Shown here piece after piece: positions 1 to 15,575 of a stretch of 64,000 nucleotides of DNA. The position numbers and the translations under genes are program-made. Every line of letters begins with the position of its first letter. The first letter of the stretch is position 1. Source of the stretch: Dimorphilus gyrociliatus (lineage: Eukaryota; Annelida; Polychaeta; Dinophilidae); contig CAJFCJ010000002.1 in NCBI GenBank assembly GCA_904063045.1, forward strand, positions 1,510,422-1,574,421, given 5' to 3'. The notes under the pieces are model-generated. The model saw only the letters and a list, made by a program, of their open reading frames with translations. It made no database searches and was not told the origin of the DNA.

Positions 1-468
1 GGGAGAGATAAAACTTTGCTCTTTATCCTTATATTCAACAACGATTTCTATCTCTTTTCTCAAGTCTTTACGTAACGATCGCTTCATTTCCGCCATGAGC
101 ATGTATTCGATATTAACATATAATCCATGATAAGTTTCATAAAGTGGCCGGTTGGCAACGCGAGGCTTTAGAGGAATTTCAAAAGGGAGTTCTGTTCTTC
201 CGCTCTTAACTCTTCCCGGCTTTAATATATCGATATTTGCACTAGTTAATTGGATTGGTTTAACGGAATTATAAAAGCTCTCAAATACACCAATGTTCTT
301 AGAACTCATTTTCAAGTTAACACGGCCATCCAATGCTAAGGTGACGCCTTGATGAGAAACATCCGACTTCGTATTATTTACAATAAGCACCACTCCTGTA
401 GCAGAATCCCCTTCATTATAAATTTTAGTAATTCTACGTAGTCTAATGTCAACGTGGACGTCTGACAT
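1..468 (-). CDS. VPS26C: VPS26C (DSCR3) N-terminal part, runs off window
   Basis: The visible 156 residues read MSDVHVDIRLRRITKIYNEG and continue with HQGVTLALDGRVNLKMSSKN, GVFESFYNSVKPIQ and LYETYHGLYVNIEYMLMAEM. This is the arrestin-like N-terminal half of VPS26C, the VPS26-type subunit of the Retriever complex, which recycles cargo from endosomes with the CCC and WASH complexes. The frame is open from the ATG at 466-468 to the window edge with no intron; the C-terminal half lies outside. The gene is divergent from SSNA1, with 245 bases between the two start codons, so they probably share a promoter. The identification rests on remembered family sequence and is strong. Confidence 0.93.
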   Translation of the reverse strand, partial: MSDVHVDIRLRRITKIYNEGDSATGVVLIVNNTKSDVSHQGVTLALDGRVNLKMSSKNIGVFESFYNSVKPIQLTSANIDILKPGRVKSGRTELPFEIPLKPRVANRPLYETYHGLYVNIEYMLMAEMKRSLRKDLRKEIEIVVEYKDKEQSFISP

Positions 469-713
469 TATCAGATTTAAATCGAAATATATAGAAATTT
501 ATTTGTATTTTTAATTGTACGCCCAATCGGTGAAAACTGGTAAAAAAAAATACCGCTCTCGCGTAATCTCGCAAGGAAAATGAAGCGCCAATTTTATTTT
601 GTTTATAAAATGGTATTAAAAAAGTTCTTTTATATTTATTCTATTAAATTTAATACAGAATTATTTTTAATAAGCTACGTCATTTGAAAATGTTAAATTT
701 TAAATGTTGAACT

Positions 714-1085
714 ATGGATAGGGGAGAAAGTGCCAAATTCGAGTTCCATAAAGAGTTGATAGGAACGATTGAACATCTCACCGAAAGGAGAGAATCGATC
801 GAATGTCAAATTCGGGAAGACGAATTGGAAAAAAAGAAACTTGAGCAAGACATTCGACTCTTAGATGATCGGTTGGCACGCTTGATTGATCGTCTACGTA
901 AAAATGGAGAAACTAGACGAAAATTAGATAAAATTCTATCAGATAGTAATGCAGCTTATCAAAAAATTTTCGAAAGTTCTCAGGCTCTCATAAGCGCAAT
1001 CAGAAAAGAAGCTGGAGAAATTGGAGGAGAAACTTCCACTTCAACACCATCGATGTCTACACATTCAATAAAAAAAGAATTTTAA
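714..1085 (+). CDS. SSNA1: SSNA1 / NA14 coiled-coil protein
   Basis: Single-exon gene of 123 residues, close to the human 119. Nearly the whole protein is a heptad-rich coiled coil. Family landmarks are HKELIGTIEHLTERRESIEC near the start and AYQKIFESSQALISAIRKEA near the end. SSNA1 forms fibrils that bind and branch microtubules and sits at basal bodies, centrosomes and the midbody. The tail after residue 105 is Ser/Thr-rich, as in other SSNA1 proteins. Its stop lies only 83 bases from the stop of convergent ELOF1, so the two 3' UTRs probably overlap. Confidence 0.93.
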   Translation: MDRGESAKFEFHKELIGTIEHLTERRESIECQIREDELEKKKLEQDIRLLDDRLARLIDRLRKNGETRRKLDKILSDSNAAYQKIFESSQALISAIRKEAGEIGGETSTSTPSMSTHSIKKEF

Positions 1086-1168
1086 ATAATATAATGACAT
1101 GAATAAATTTTTATATTTGATTAAGAAAAGCGTACAGAATAAAAACAATTTCTCACTATTAAAAGTTT

Positions 1169-1532
<364 letters not shown>

Positions 1533-1801
1533 ACCTTTTTATTATAAACAACTTACTATACTCTAAATATCGCTCATTTTAATCATCTTACTTGGCTTTC
1601 TTTGTCCTGAAGGTTGTGAGGATTTTTGCAATCTAATATAAAGCGAAATTCAAATTTCAGATTTTTTTATCCTTTAATGCTTCTTTTGAACTAGTACTGC
1701 TAAATAACAATATGATCCTCCAAAACCAACGCTTCTGAATTGTACTACTAAACGGTTTTCTTTCGGAAAAATATTCATGAAAATTTATCGAGATTTAGAC
1801 T

Positions 1802-1834
1802 AACCGGAAGTGTTGCGGAACTCTACTTCCGTTT
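1802..1834. promoter_or_regulatory. Inverted ETS/GABP-like site in shared promoter
   Basis: Two arms, AACCGGAAGT (1802-1811) and ACTTCCGTTT (1825-1834), are inverted copies matching at 9 of 10 positions. Each contains CGGAAGT, the ETS/GABP core common in housekeeping promoters. The pair lies 70-102 bases before the COPS5 ATG, in the gap shared with ELOF1. Binding is inferred from the motif only. Confidence 0.5.
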
Positions 1835-1903
1835 AACAAGAATAAAACCTTACAGAGTGCTGAGTAATTTTAATTGAAATTTCTGAGAAAGCCTAAAACA
1901 AAA

Positions 1904-3265
<1,362 letters not shown>

Positions 3266-3655
3266 TTATTCCTATTTCTGTGAAGTAATTGTGTAATTGG
3301 TACAAAAAAAAGCAAATATGTAACTCTAAAATACATAATCTTATATTTATTTTGTAATACGAATATTCTCCAATCATAATTGCATTTTCGACAACTTATT
3401 ATTTAACAAAAACAAGGTTCACGTAAACATATCTATAATTAGAATCGGAACAAGCGTACAAATCACCTGATGACATTACGTAGTATACACAAACGATTAA
3501 CATTGAACACTACAAATCGGTTTTTCTGGCCCGCCACCAACTGAAAACTCAAAAACATTTAAATTTATGCTGAAAGAAAAAACTTAAATAGTATAAATTG
3601 AACAACAGATTCACATAACAACCAAAAACATGGGGAAATGAGTAGTCGAAGTGAA

Positions 3656-6600
3656 TCAGCAAGTTCTGTATGGAGCGTAAACAATATGCGGTTGACAGTC
3701 TTGGGAAACAGGATATTGTGTCGGAATTGGAGGTGGATTATACGCACGGGCACCTGTTGGCGGAGGGCCATCCATGAGGATAGTATATGTTGGAATAGAT
3801 TCGGTATATGCGGCAAAGGTCACATTATTTGGGTTAGAGGGAACGAAGCTGTTAGCATTAGGATTCAAAGTAGGATTAGATTTTTTCCCCTCTTTTTTCT
3901 GCTTTGTTAGGGGAACTGCTCTTACAAGCTGTTGGCCTTCCAAATGAACAGACAACATTTTAGGGTAAAGAAGCCTTTGAAAGCGGTAAGGGATGTCTTT
4001 CGATATTTTAATCGTTGGCGGATTAGTTCGACTAGGTCCTGAATCGGAGCTACCAGCGTCGCTTACGCAACCCGAGTCTGTCAGTACGTCTTTGTTAGTA
4101 TCTTCTTTTCGCTCACCTGTATTGTCAAATGGTTCATGACCTGAAATATACATATGTGATGCTGGAGGTGCACATAAGATAGTAGTATAAGGATTTGGAG
4201 GCATCTGAGCTACTTGAGGTATGCTTCGAACGCTTTGGGATCTATGACATTCGACTCCCAGATTGAAGAAATATCTTAACGTTGCAACATCTGTAAAAAA
4301 TGTTTACATTTCAGTACATTTATGTATAGGTGTATTAAGAAAGATATACCATTGAAAGGTAAATCAGAGCCATTTGGATCAGCGGATGGTGGAATTTGAT
4401 AGTTAATGAGTAATTCTGAATTAGGAGGCATTTGAGGTATGCTTTCCTCCGCTGTACAATGATGGATATCATTATCTTGCCAATTGTTTACCCAAAATGA
4501 TCTGGGTTCACTGCCACATCTAGTTCGACAATTCGCAAAGTTCAAATTTTCCATTCCCTCTCGTATATGAGAGTCATCACACATTCCCATTTCATCGACC
4601 ATCATGGGTATTATTGACTGATCCTCTCTATTTATAATACAGTATTAAAAATGGATTGTTTCTATATTTGGAGTATATGTTGACGATTAAAACTAAAAAT
4701 ACTAACAATGTCTTCATATCGGATTTAATCCTTTCTGTATTATTTCTGCCAAAATTCATATGAAATGCTTCCTGCTTATTTTTAGGTAAGAAATTTTTCT
4801 ATTATTCTATTTCATTATATTGCATAAAAACTAACCTTTTTCTTCTTCTGTTTCTTCCTAGATCCGTTATTATTGTTATTATTGTTCTGTCCATGATCTA
4901 ATTTTAAATTATAGATTTTTTATTAGGTCTTATTTATAAAAATTTCTCTAATTAGATTAATTATTTATGTTCTGTTTCTTACCTGTTTCCCCACTCAACT
5001 TTTGATAACAGACCGCACTCGTACTGTTTCGCCTCCTAGCTAACCTCTTAACTGCATTGTACGGGACAATTTTTCTAATAGTTTAAAAATGGATAGGTTT
5101 AAAAAACATATAAATTTCAATATGTTTATTAACTTCTCTCCTATTTCCTCAATGAAAATTGTAACTGGCCCTTTATCGGCTGACAACTGTTGGACGTGGC
5201 CATGAAATGTCTCACCATCATATGAAATCTATAATTGATATTTACGTGTATTAATATATAAATAGATACTTGTAAAAATAAATGTGTGTAAGTTTTTATT
5301 ATTCATTATAAAGTATTAAAAATATTTAAACAAACCTCGCACTTATCTCCAGGCAGAAATTCGATTTCTGTCGCTAATTTTCCATTTGCCGAATTTCTTG
5401 CTGTATTATAGACTATTTTTACTTTTTGCCAAAAAATAAATGTATAGAAATGTATACAAACCTTTAGAGTTTTTCTTAGTTTCTTTACAATTGTCAAATT
5501 CAACATTTCTATAGTATTCAGGATCCAAAGATTTTGCAACCTTTATTGAGAATGCAGGTTTTTCAGTTGAAGTTGTCCTCTAAATGGCATTAAATATTAA
5601 CTTTACTATATGTATATACTAATATATACATGTATATATATATGTGTGATGTTATATACACATAGATTATTTTGTATGATTATATATTTAGCTTGCATTA
5701 ATTGATTAATAAACATAAATTTACCTTTTCGTCTTTTTTTGCCTCATTTTCATTGATAGATTTATGCGAATTTGTGGAGCTTTTTATGAAAGATGATAAA
5801 TTTTTAGTAACCTAAAAAATTTGTGAGCTTATCAATACCTTTCATTTCTAGATGCCATTATTGAATATCTAGTAGCGACCATTCCACGGGCAATTTTTAC
5901 AGCTCCTTTCACTTTAAATACGCTTTCGTATAATAATTCAAACACCAACGCTGCAATAAATGACAATTAAAATGTTTAACAATCCTCGGAACGACGTCAC
6001 ACTATTGCAGCTGTAGACGGCTGCTAGTCTTTATTGATTGGTGCGAGGAGGAGCCACTAATATTTATATGCATAGAAAATTTTTTATATAAATCATGCTA
6101 ACAAATTTAACGCAGCTCTATAAAAGAGACAATTTGAGAAACTACCGCAAACTAACAGATTGAACCACCATCTGTCTCTGCACATATTTTATTTTGAATT
6201 AGTAGCTCATTTTAAATGACTGCATCTACCTATAGAAAAATAAGCTAACTGTTAAAATGCAGTCTCTGCAGGTAGTTGTGAATTATTTCTATGGTAACAA
6301 TTGTAATTTTTTTTAACGAGTTATTTGTTAATTAAAATACAAATAATGAAAATTCCATATCAAATGCGAAATAAAATCATCAATAAAAACAATTTCCTAT
6401 TCTTAAAGTTACATAAGATCGCGAATAACAATTAATTTATTCTTGCTTACATTGACAAAAAGCGTAAGAGTCCAGATGGCTTCTCGGATAAACGCAGTCG
6501 TAATGATTACCGTTCGACAAGCACAAAGTAATCTAATTGAAGGGGAAAAGGAAAATTAGAAGTAAATAAAGAATAAATGATAAGTTAATAATATATATAT

Positions 6601-7747
6601 ATATATATACTTTATCCTGAAAGTTTTGATCTGTAATGTTTACTGGATCCTTTTCAACTTCGAAAAATATGACAAAATCTCGTCTGTAGTGAGATAGTAA
6701 TCTCTTGATATTACGAATAGAAACAAGGAAAATTCTTACTTATAAATTAACGACAAGGCTAACATTTCTAAAGTTCCGCCCCATTCCTATAAAATAGAAA
6801 AGAAAAAAGAAGAAGTAGAAAAGGAATTGAGTAGAAATTGTCCAAGTAGAAGTGAGTAGTAAGGACGGTAATAAAAAAAAAGTGTGGAAAAATTTGTGCA
6901 ACCTTTCAAGAAAAAATTTAATTATATTACCTTAGGATTTTGTAAATTCTTCAAGTGTCCGACTAGGTTACCGTTGACATACTGAATACAAAAATGTTTA
7001 TAAAAAATATTAAAAAAAATAAGATAATACACATATATAAGCATAAATTATAAAGTAACCTTTTGAGTAAAAGCTGGTATTAAATTGATTATGCATCTCA
7101 TAAGGGAAACGTGCGCATTTCAATATTAAAAAAAAAAATAAAGCATAAAAACAGAACAGCAAATAAAAAAAAAGCATGTACAAACCTTTTCAAATATACT
7201 ACTATTATCGGACATAAATTGAACGCATTGATTACGTAAGTTCAAATGCTGAGTTTGATCTACCAAAAGCTAAAAGGAGGAATTAAAGACTTTACAAAAA
7301 AGGAATATCTTTTTCAAGAGTGAAAATTTCACGTTTTCTCCCTTTTTTTTTTTACAAATATTCTTTTTTTATTTTTTTGACATACAAGACGCTCTTGTAC
7401 AACCAGCACATATTTGTATAATAAGAGAACCTTTCTATCATATTTTATTAGCAAGTATATATAAGAGCGTTGGGCGGTATCACAATATCGAAATTTCAAC
7501 CACGCCCGTTATTCAAAAAAAATAAATGAACTCTTTTTTTCTACCTGGTCGGCCACTGCTCGAAATAGACACGAACTACCTTTAATTATTGGCTTTCTCC
7601 AAAGGCCTATGCTCTAGAATATAAATTAATAATTAAATACATTTAGCTAAATTCTTTATTATATTGTAAATATACTCCGAAATATTCGTCCATAACGGAC
7701 AATTGGGATTCTTTTACATTTCTCATTTTGACCTCTAAACAGACCAT
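3656..7747 (-). CDS. OTUD4: OTUD4-like OTU deubiquitinase with altered catalytic triad
   Basis: Many-exon gene. The OTU domain spans exons at 7676-7747, 7545-7613, 7186-7269, 6931-6981, 6740-6786, 6611-6683 and 6451-6532. It reads SIGLWRKPIIKGSSCLFRAV (nucleophile Cys at 7569-7571) through LSNGNHYDCVYP (catalytic His). The LVFELLYESVFK helix follows (exon from 5950 down), then LDPEYYRNVEFD (5462-5579) and a Tudor-like domain (GDKCEV at 5336-5400, GHVQQLSADKGPVTIFIEEI near 5130-5228, VPYNAVKRLARRR). The C-terminal region has the OTUD4 signature LRYFFNLGVE near 4230-4275. Human OTUD4 acts on K48/K63 ubiquitin chains and binds RNA. The residue three before the Cys, normally Asp, is Gly. The first in-frame ATG after a stop is at 7745-7747. 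One donor near 5880-5925 is ambiguous. Confidence 0.88.
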
Positions 7748-8178
7748 GTATCAAAAAAACAGCAGAATTCTAACTAAACTACTTTTAGCTGGTAGTGTGA
7801 AAACTACTCAACAACAGCATATACTTTTCGTAAAAAGTTATTTAATTATTAATTCTAAAAAAAAATAATAATTAACTAATTAAAAAAATACAATTAATTA
7901 TATTTTCTTTAAAGTTTATTTTAAAAATTCTTTAAAACAACAATTTTTAATCATAAGAAAGTACAATTAAAAAAAAAAAGAATACGGATCATCTTATACA
8001 GATGGCGCTGTGATTTTATCGAATGTTTTTTTCTTATGTTTATCAATTATGACTAACTAAGATAGATTACAGATTAATGATAGAAGATGAATGGTTCGTT
8101 TGTGTTTATATCTTTTACCCAGAATATAAAGGCAAAGAAACATCAAATTGTTTTCAGAAATAGAGATACAAGATTATT

Positions 8179-10023
8179 ATGAAAGTTTTGTCAATATCAA
8201 TAAAATTGCTTCTAACTTACTTTACTTGTATACAAGTTATAAATTCTACTATAACTTTGAAAGATGACGAAATAATTGCGAAAATAGATGACTTTATAAA
8301 TGGGTTATTACAGTGTCGTAATGTACCTGGTTTAAGCTTAGGTATTGTAAGAAATGGAAAGGTACATATTCATATACGTTCCTCTAACTATATAAAGTAT
8401 ACAATATATATTGTGCATGTGCTAATTAAGTTAATTTCCAATAGACGTTTCTTACGAAAGGCTACGGTGTCAGGAATATTGAAAGTGGTGAGCCACTTAC
8501 CGAATATACGAAATTCAACATTGCGTCTATAACTAAATCATTTGTCGCTTCAACACTTGCAAAAATTTTTCAAGATAGAGAAGAGTAAGTTGCAGTCTAT
8601 GCGTATAAATAAACTCTAATAATACATTACATTTATATATTAATAGTATTGGCTTCTCTACTCCGATAAGGGATATTCTGGGCCAAAGTTTTTATTTGTC
8701 AGATTCGTGTAGAACTAAATCGATAACCCTTAAAGACGCCTTGTCTCATAGAACAGGACTACCAAGAAATGACGTAATAAGATTCTCCACAATGGATAAA
8801 GATGATTTGATATTCAGATTAAGATATCTAGACTTCACTAAAGATTTTAGGGACAGTTATATGTACAATAATTTAATGTATATTCTTAGTGCACACGTTA
8901 TTGAAGCCATACAGGATAATGGTAAAAGCTGGGAAGAAGCTACAAAAGATTTTATATTCAGGCCTCTTAATATGACTGACACGACATTTGTCACAGATAG
9001 AAGTGACTGGGATAAATATGCAACTGGTTATGGAAAACGTTCCAAGGCGGAGAATAAAGAAATTGACTTTGAAATGGTTAATAATGCATATAATACAAGT
9101 ACTGGACCTGGAGGTATTGGATCGAATGCTGTTGATATGGTAAAATATATAAAATTTCACCTATCGAATGGACGAAATGAAAATGGGGAAGAAGTGGTTA
9201 AAGAAGAGAGTTTTTTGAAAATTAGAGACCCTGTCGTACCAACACAACCCCAAGGAAATACAGATTTGGGAGATGGACTAATTGTTTGGTCAGCAATCCA
9301 ATATGGAATGGGACTAGTTCGCGGCTACAATAGAGGTATTATCTTACAACACCAATCTACAATTATCTAAAGTTAAATTATGATAACTTAATCTATTTTT
9401 AATCAGGTTATCAAACGATCCTACACGGAGGTAGCCAAGGGGGCTATCTGTCTCAAGTTGAACTAGTTCCAAAACTAAAAAATGGAGTTTTTGTCAGTTC
9501 TAACGCCAACGGAGATACAGGCGCACTTCATGTGCAAGCCACCACATTTATTAATGATTTACTAGCTACAGGGGCACCATGGTTAAATCTAAGTATTGCT
9601 TGTGAAAGTTCCAAATCTACTGACAATTCTCAAAAGAATATTCGAGATACCTTATTGGAAGACAATCGTCAACATTTCTCAACAAAAAGATCAAGATTCG
9701 TAAAACAGGACAATCAAATTTATACAGGTCAATACGGAAACTTTGCGTATGGGAATATAACCATTTACGAAGAAAATCAAGATCTTTTCTTGTCATATGG
9801 TCCAATACTAAAATATAAATTAGAACCCTTTCCTTTTGAGCATATCTTTTTCTGCCAAGGACAAGGTATATACTGGAACGCTAATACGGTAGCTGAGTTT
9901 CGAAATATACGTGATAATAAGGCAACAGAAGTTTTAACGCTGCTTGAACCTAATTCACCTCCTGTTTTTGTTCGTGATAGATTAATGAGTGAGGCACCTG
10001 CGCCCCCCGAACCATGTGATTAA
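8179..10023 (+). CDS. Secreted serine beta-lactamase-fold protein (class C / PBP-like)
   Basis: Four exons (8179-8361, 8445-8584, 8647-9335, 9407-10023) give 542 residues. A hydrophobic N-terminus (MKVLSISIKLLLTYFTCIQV) looks like a signal peptide. The serine beta-lactamase/penicillin-binding motifs are present in order: SITK (SxxK nucleophile and base) in exon 2, YNN (YxN) in exon 3, and HGGSQGGY (the KTG-equivalent strand) at the start of exon 4. A C-terminal region of about 150 residues follows, with TGQYGNFAYGNITIYEENQD, like the lipocalin-type tail of many such esterases. Animals carry several uncharacterised members besides mitochondrial LACTB. This one should be exported or lumenal, probably a peptidase or esterase; the substrate is unknown. 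Canonical introns argue against recent bacterial transfer. Confidence 0.85.
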
Positions 10024-10601
10024 AAGTATTTTCTTTTGTTCAAATAAAATATCGAATAAAAGGATGCCAGTCTATATTGCGATGACTTTATTACACGTTA
10101 GCAAAATTAGAATAGTATAGGTGGCGTAATAGTCAATTTACACCGGTAACGTTTCGAGAAAAACCGAGGCAAATGTCTGACTATATTACCATCAGAGACG
10201 CCATTTGTTTTCTATAGAAAGTGTGCGTTACCCTTAAAAGTCCATTTCTGAAACTCGTGTCATGTGATTCACTTACTCTCCAAGAAACGCCCGATCACTT
10301 TGTAATAAATTAACATAAACTGTTATTACATCTCGTGTTCATCATTCACCAAAGGTATTTTAAAGCACCTTAACCAATTTATATTGATTAGGTGACAGAT
10401 GTTAGTCAGCTTAAATTGAATTTTCAATTTCTGTTATCGCTCATGTCTCTATGTTTTGGGATAGTAAATACGGACTAACCCAACGTAAACATTGAGAAAT
10501 CGGCTGAACTTGATATAATACAGTGTAAATAAAATTTTTGAAACAAAATGGTTATCATTTTACTCTTCATTTTTCAGGTGAACTTGAGTACTTCTTTCAG
10601 G
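10024..10601. other. Intergenic spacer, no gene seen
   Basis: No exon-like frame or recognisable protein on either strand. A polyadenylation-like AATAAA follows the lactamase-fold gene at about 10044. The remainder probably holds the promoter of the mucin-like gene. Confidence 0.5.
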
Positions 10602-11762
10602 ATGATGAAAAGCTTTCAAATTGCTATTTTGTTTTACTTTCTCTTTCGTAAGTACTAATAGTTTCACTTTAGGATAATTTATGATAAATTCAATTTTTCT
10701 TCCTAATCCTCTATAATATATCAAAAAAGTAGGAGAGAAGGTTCTTTGTGTACCGACCAAGCCATCTATAGGGACTCCACAGCCAATACTTTCTACGATT
10801 GGCCAATCTGCTTCAGATATAACACTGAGCCAAACCTCGTAAATATAATTTACACTTTCAAGATTAAACATTACTCAACAGAACTGCATTTGTAGTTGTG
10901 GCTTTATAAGAGATTAGTGAAATAGATAGTAAAACTGCAAAATGTACCTTATTAACATCAGTTATTTCTTAATAGTAATCTTCCAAATGTGACGACCAAT
11001 ATTTCTAAGGATTTAGTAACTAAATCATCAACTGAGGCTACGACCACTGAAAGTGCGACATCTCAAAATCAAAGAGAAATGACTATTTCGCCTAATTCTA
11101 CTGAGGCAACCACAGATACAGGAGTTACTGGAGTTTTCTCTTCGCCGTCTCCTACTTCCCTTAATTCCACTGTTACTGAAAGTACTGATGACAATGTCAC
11201 CGACTCAAATACTGTACCGACTGAAAGTTACTCCACCGACAGAACTCCTCAAAGCCCTATTTCTATTTCCTCAAGTACAGTTTCTGAGAGTACGGTAACA
11301 AATACTGAATTGTCGACTGAATCTGTTACAACCGAATCTCCTTCAGAATCTCCCATTGATAAGAAAGGTAAAAAAAGTAAGTTATAGTTATTATTGCGTT
11401 TAATAATTTGATAAAATAATAATAGAAATGTTATCGCCAGATAAAAAAGAAAAAAGCCGGAAAGCTTTATTGGCCGTTGTGATCTCGTTCGTTTTTGTGG
11501 CTATAATAGCCGTCGTAGTTGGAGTGATTATCATGAAACATAGGTAAGAATCGTGATAAGAATCTAAATTTAAATAAAGATTAATTCAAACATTAATTCG
11601 GTATTTTTTATCAGGAAAAAACAATATAGTAATTTGGGAGACGATTCTTGCGTGCAATTTACTAATCCATTGCACAGTAATTTTCAAGATGCTGCAGCAG
11701 TACCAACAAATCAAAGTTCAGAAGAAAAGCATGCTGTGAGATTCGGAAAATATAACAATTAA
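10602..11762 (+). CDS. Mucin-like single-pass membrane protein
   Basis: Proposed five-exon model (10602-10647, 10733-10838, 10976-11376, 11426-11543, 11615-11762) totalling 272 residues in one open frame. Residues 1-15 (MMKSFQIAILFYFLF) form a signal peptide. A Ser/Thr-rich ectodomain of about 170 residues is full of TTES, STEATT and TESP repeats and suited to O-glycosylation. The membrane helix is LLAVVISFVFVAIIAVVVGV, flanked by KKEKSRK and KHRKK, followed by a tail of about 50 residues. No known domain was recognised; the architecture resembles sialomucin-type surface proteins. The last three exons are secure. The first two depend on chosen splice sites at 10647/10733 and 10838/10976. Confidence 0.6.
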
Positions 11763-12158
11763 AAAATATGGTCCAGAAAGAAGAATTACTTGAAATCATA
11801 AAGAGATAAATTATATTTCATACGTGTATCGTATAAATATATATACAGTATATATATACATTTATAAATTATGTAATAATTGTTCTCATATTGATCGTTC
11901 CAGAATTCCTTTGTATTCTACACCTTTACTGTTAAACTTCTCTTTATATTTTGGCTTGCAGAACATAATTTATGTTTAAATATCAATATACTATTTTATA
12001 GTCAAGTACAGTATATAATAATATACTTTTGAAATCACCTCAAAGTATACAAATTCTAGGAAACAGTTATAAATATATAATGATTCTTAAATATACATCA
12101 TTAGTTTATTTAATTATTTGAAAGTAGAAACTCTAGATGCTTATTTTTCTTGTTTTTT
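11763..12158. other. AT-rich convergent 3' spacer
   Basis: Gap between the stops of the mucin-like gene and TMEM267. It contains TATACAGTATATA at about 11842 and TACAGTATATAAT at about 12007, members of a motif recurring across the window. No coding signal was seen. Confidence 0.5.
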
Positions 12159-12858
12159 TTATATTATTAACTTTATAGATTTGACATTCTCCCTATTCTT
12201 CAGCCATTGATATATGTAAAATATTCGAAATACGAACGTTAATAATAGAAGGGATATTATATACAAATAACTGGGGAGCTGTTTTGTTGTCCCAAGTGGG
12301 TACAGCCAAAGTCCTCTACGATTGGCATCTCTTAATTGATGAGAGAGGCCAGATACAAGGAAAATAAATGGCAAATTTCTTATTTGCTTAAATTTGCATC
12401 GATATGTTAGAACGACGAGAAGGAGAGATGAAAATACGATGAAGGTGACTGAGTGTGCATGAGGCCTATACTTTAGAGAAACTGCTGACTGAAATAGATC
12501 AAATTATTAGAATATTCACTATTTTCGAGTTTTGACCTACTCTCAAGCTAAATGCGCGAGCCTCAACGAAATGGTCCAGATCAATCAATGAACCTACAAC
12601 GGCACTTGTCAAACTTTCAATTAGTAGAATTCGGTAATTATTGACACTATCCGTTCGTACAACCAGCCAAGAGAGAAAGGCTATGAGAGCATGACCAGCA
12701 TTATCAAAGATAGCTTTTATCCAGAGATTTTGTGAATAATTAAAAACGAGAAAATCGACGACTAGCGCCAATCCATACAAACTAACAATTAAAAATATAC
12801 ATTTAAAGCTAATTAGTTTCCAAAAGAACTCTAAAATGAATGACTTTTCGAATGACAT
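12159..12858 (-). CDS. TMEM267: TMEM267 multi-pass membrane protein
   Basis: Two exons (12541-12858 and 12159-12488) join in phase to 215 residues, the length of human TMEM267. Landmarks are IKAIFDNAGHALIAFLSWLV and GSLIDLDHFVEARAFSLR in exon 1, RPHAHSV across the junction, and SGLSHQLRDANRRGLWLYPL in exon 2. Several hydrophobic segments indicate a polytopic protein. The His/Asp pattern (DNAGHA, DLDHF, HAHS, SHQLRDANRRGLW) matches the YdjM/LexA-regulated membrane hydrolase-like superfamily. Its biochemical function is not established. Confidence 0.92.
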
Positions 12859-13053
12859 AAAATAAAAGAACTGCCAACAAATTTTGTGTTCGTTGGTAAT
12901 CTAACTTTAAAACTACTTCCTGTCAGACGTAGATGGGTTCTCTTGCCGAATATAATGGCTAAGAAAGAAAATATATAGGTTAATCGTAAATGAAGTCTCT
13001 ATTTTTTATGAAAGAGATGAAAAGTATTAACCTTTAAATTAAATTATTACTGT

Positions 13054-13269
13054 TTATTTAACGTTTATTAAATAATCACATTTCATTTGCCTTTTCCGAC
13101 TTGACAAGAATATTAAACTAGCCGCGAATATACTACAATACGGCAGTAACCACTCTAACAAACTGGCACTCAGGTAAAATATTAAGATGACAAACATGGC
13201 GTCGAAATGAGTTTGATTGAATGATCGGCTAAAAAAAAGCTTAATAAACATGATAGAATAAAGTGACAT
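13054..13269 (-). CDS. Possible 71-residue membrane protein
   Basis: An open frame of 71 codons between TMEM267 and RUNDC1 predicts one or two hydrophobic segments (AMFVILIFYLSASLLEWLLP, then CSIFAASLIFL) with a basic C-terminal stretch (SSRKRQMKC). No family recognised. It may be chance in AT-rich sequence, or an exon of a short gene using the RUNDC1 promoter in the other direction. Confidence 0.22.
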   Translation of the reverse strand: MSLYSIMFIKLFFSRSFNQTHFDAMFVILIFYLSASLLEWLLPYCSIFAASLIFLSSRKRQMKCDYLINVK

Positions 13270-13424
13270 GTGTTAATGGTAACTTTTATAGGTAAATACA
13301 TAATTATTATGCAGATCTTTAACTTAGATTTTTAGATAAAGTTATTTTCCTGTTTTTTATCATCTACATATGCTGTAATAATTTGTATTACTTAACTTCC
13401 ATCAATAAAGATTGAAAAAAGAGC

Positions 13425-15575
<2,151 letters not shown>

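Noticed and set aside
3565..3910. Overlapping frames on both strands at the 3' end of OTUD4
   Set aside because: They are out of frame with the recognised OTUD4 terminal exon and show no homology of their own.
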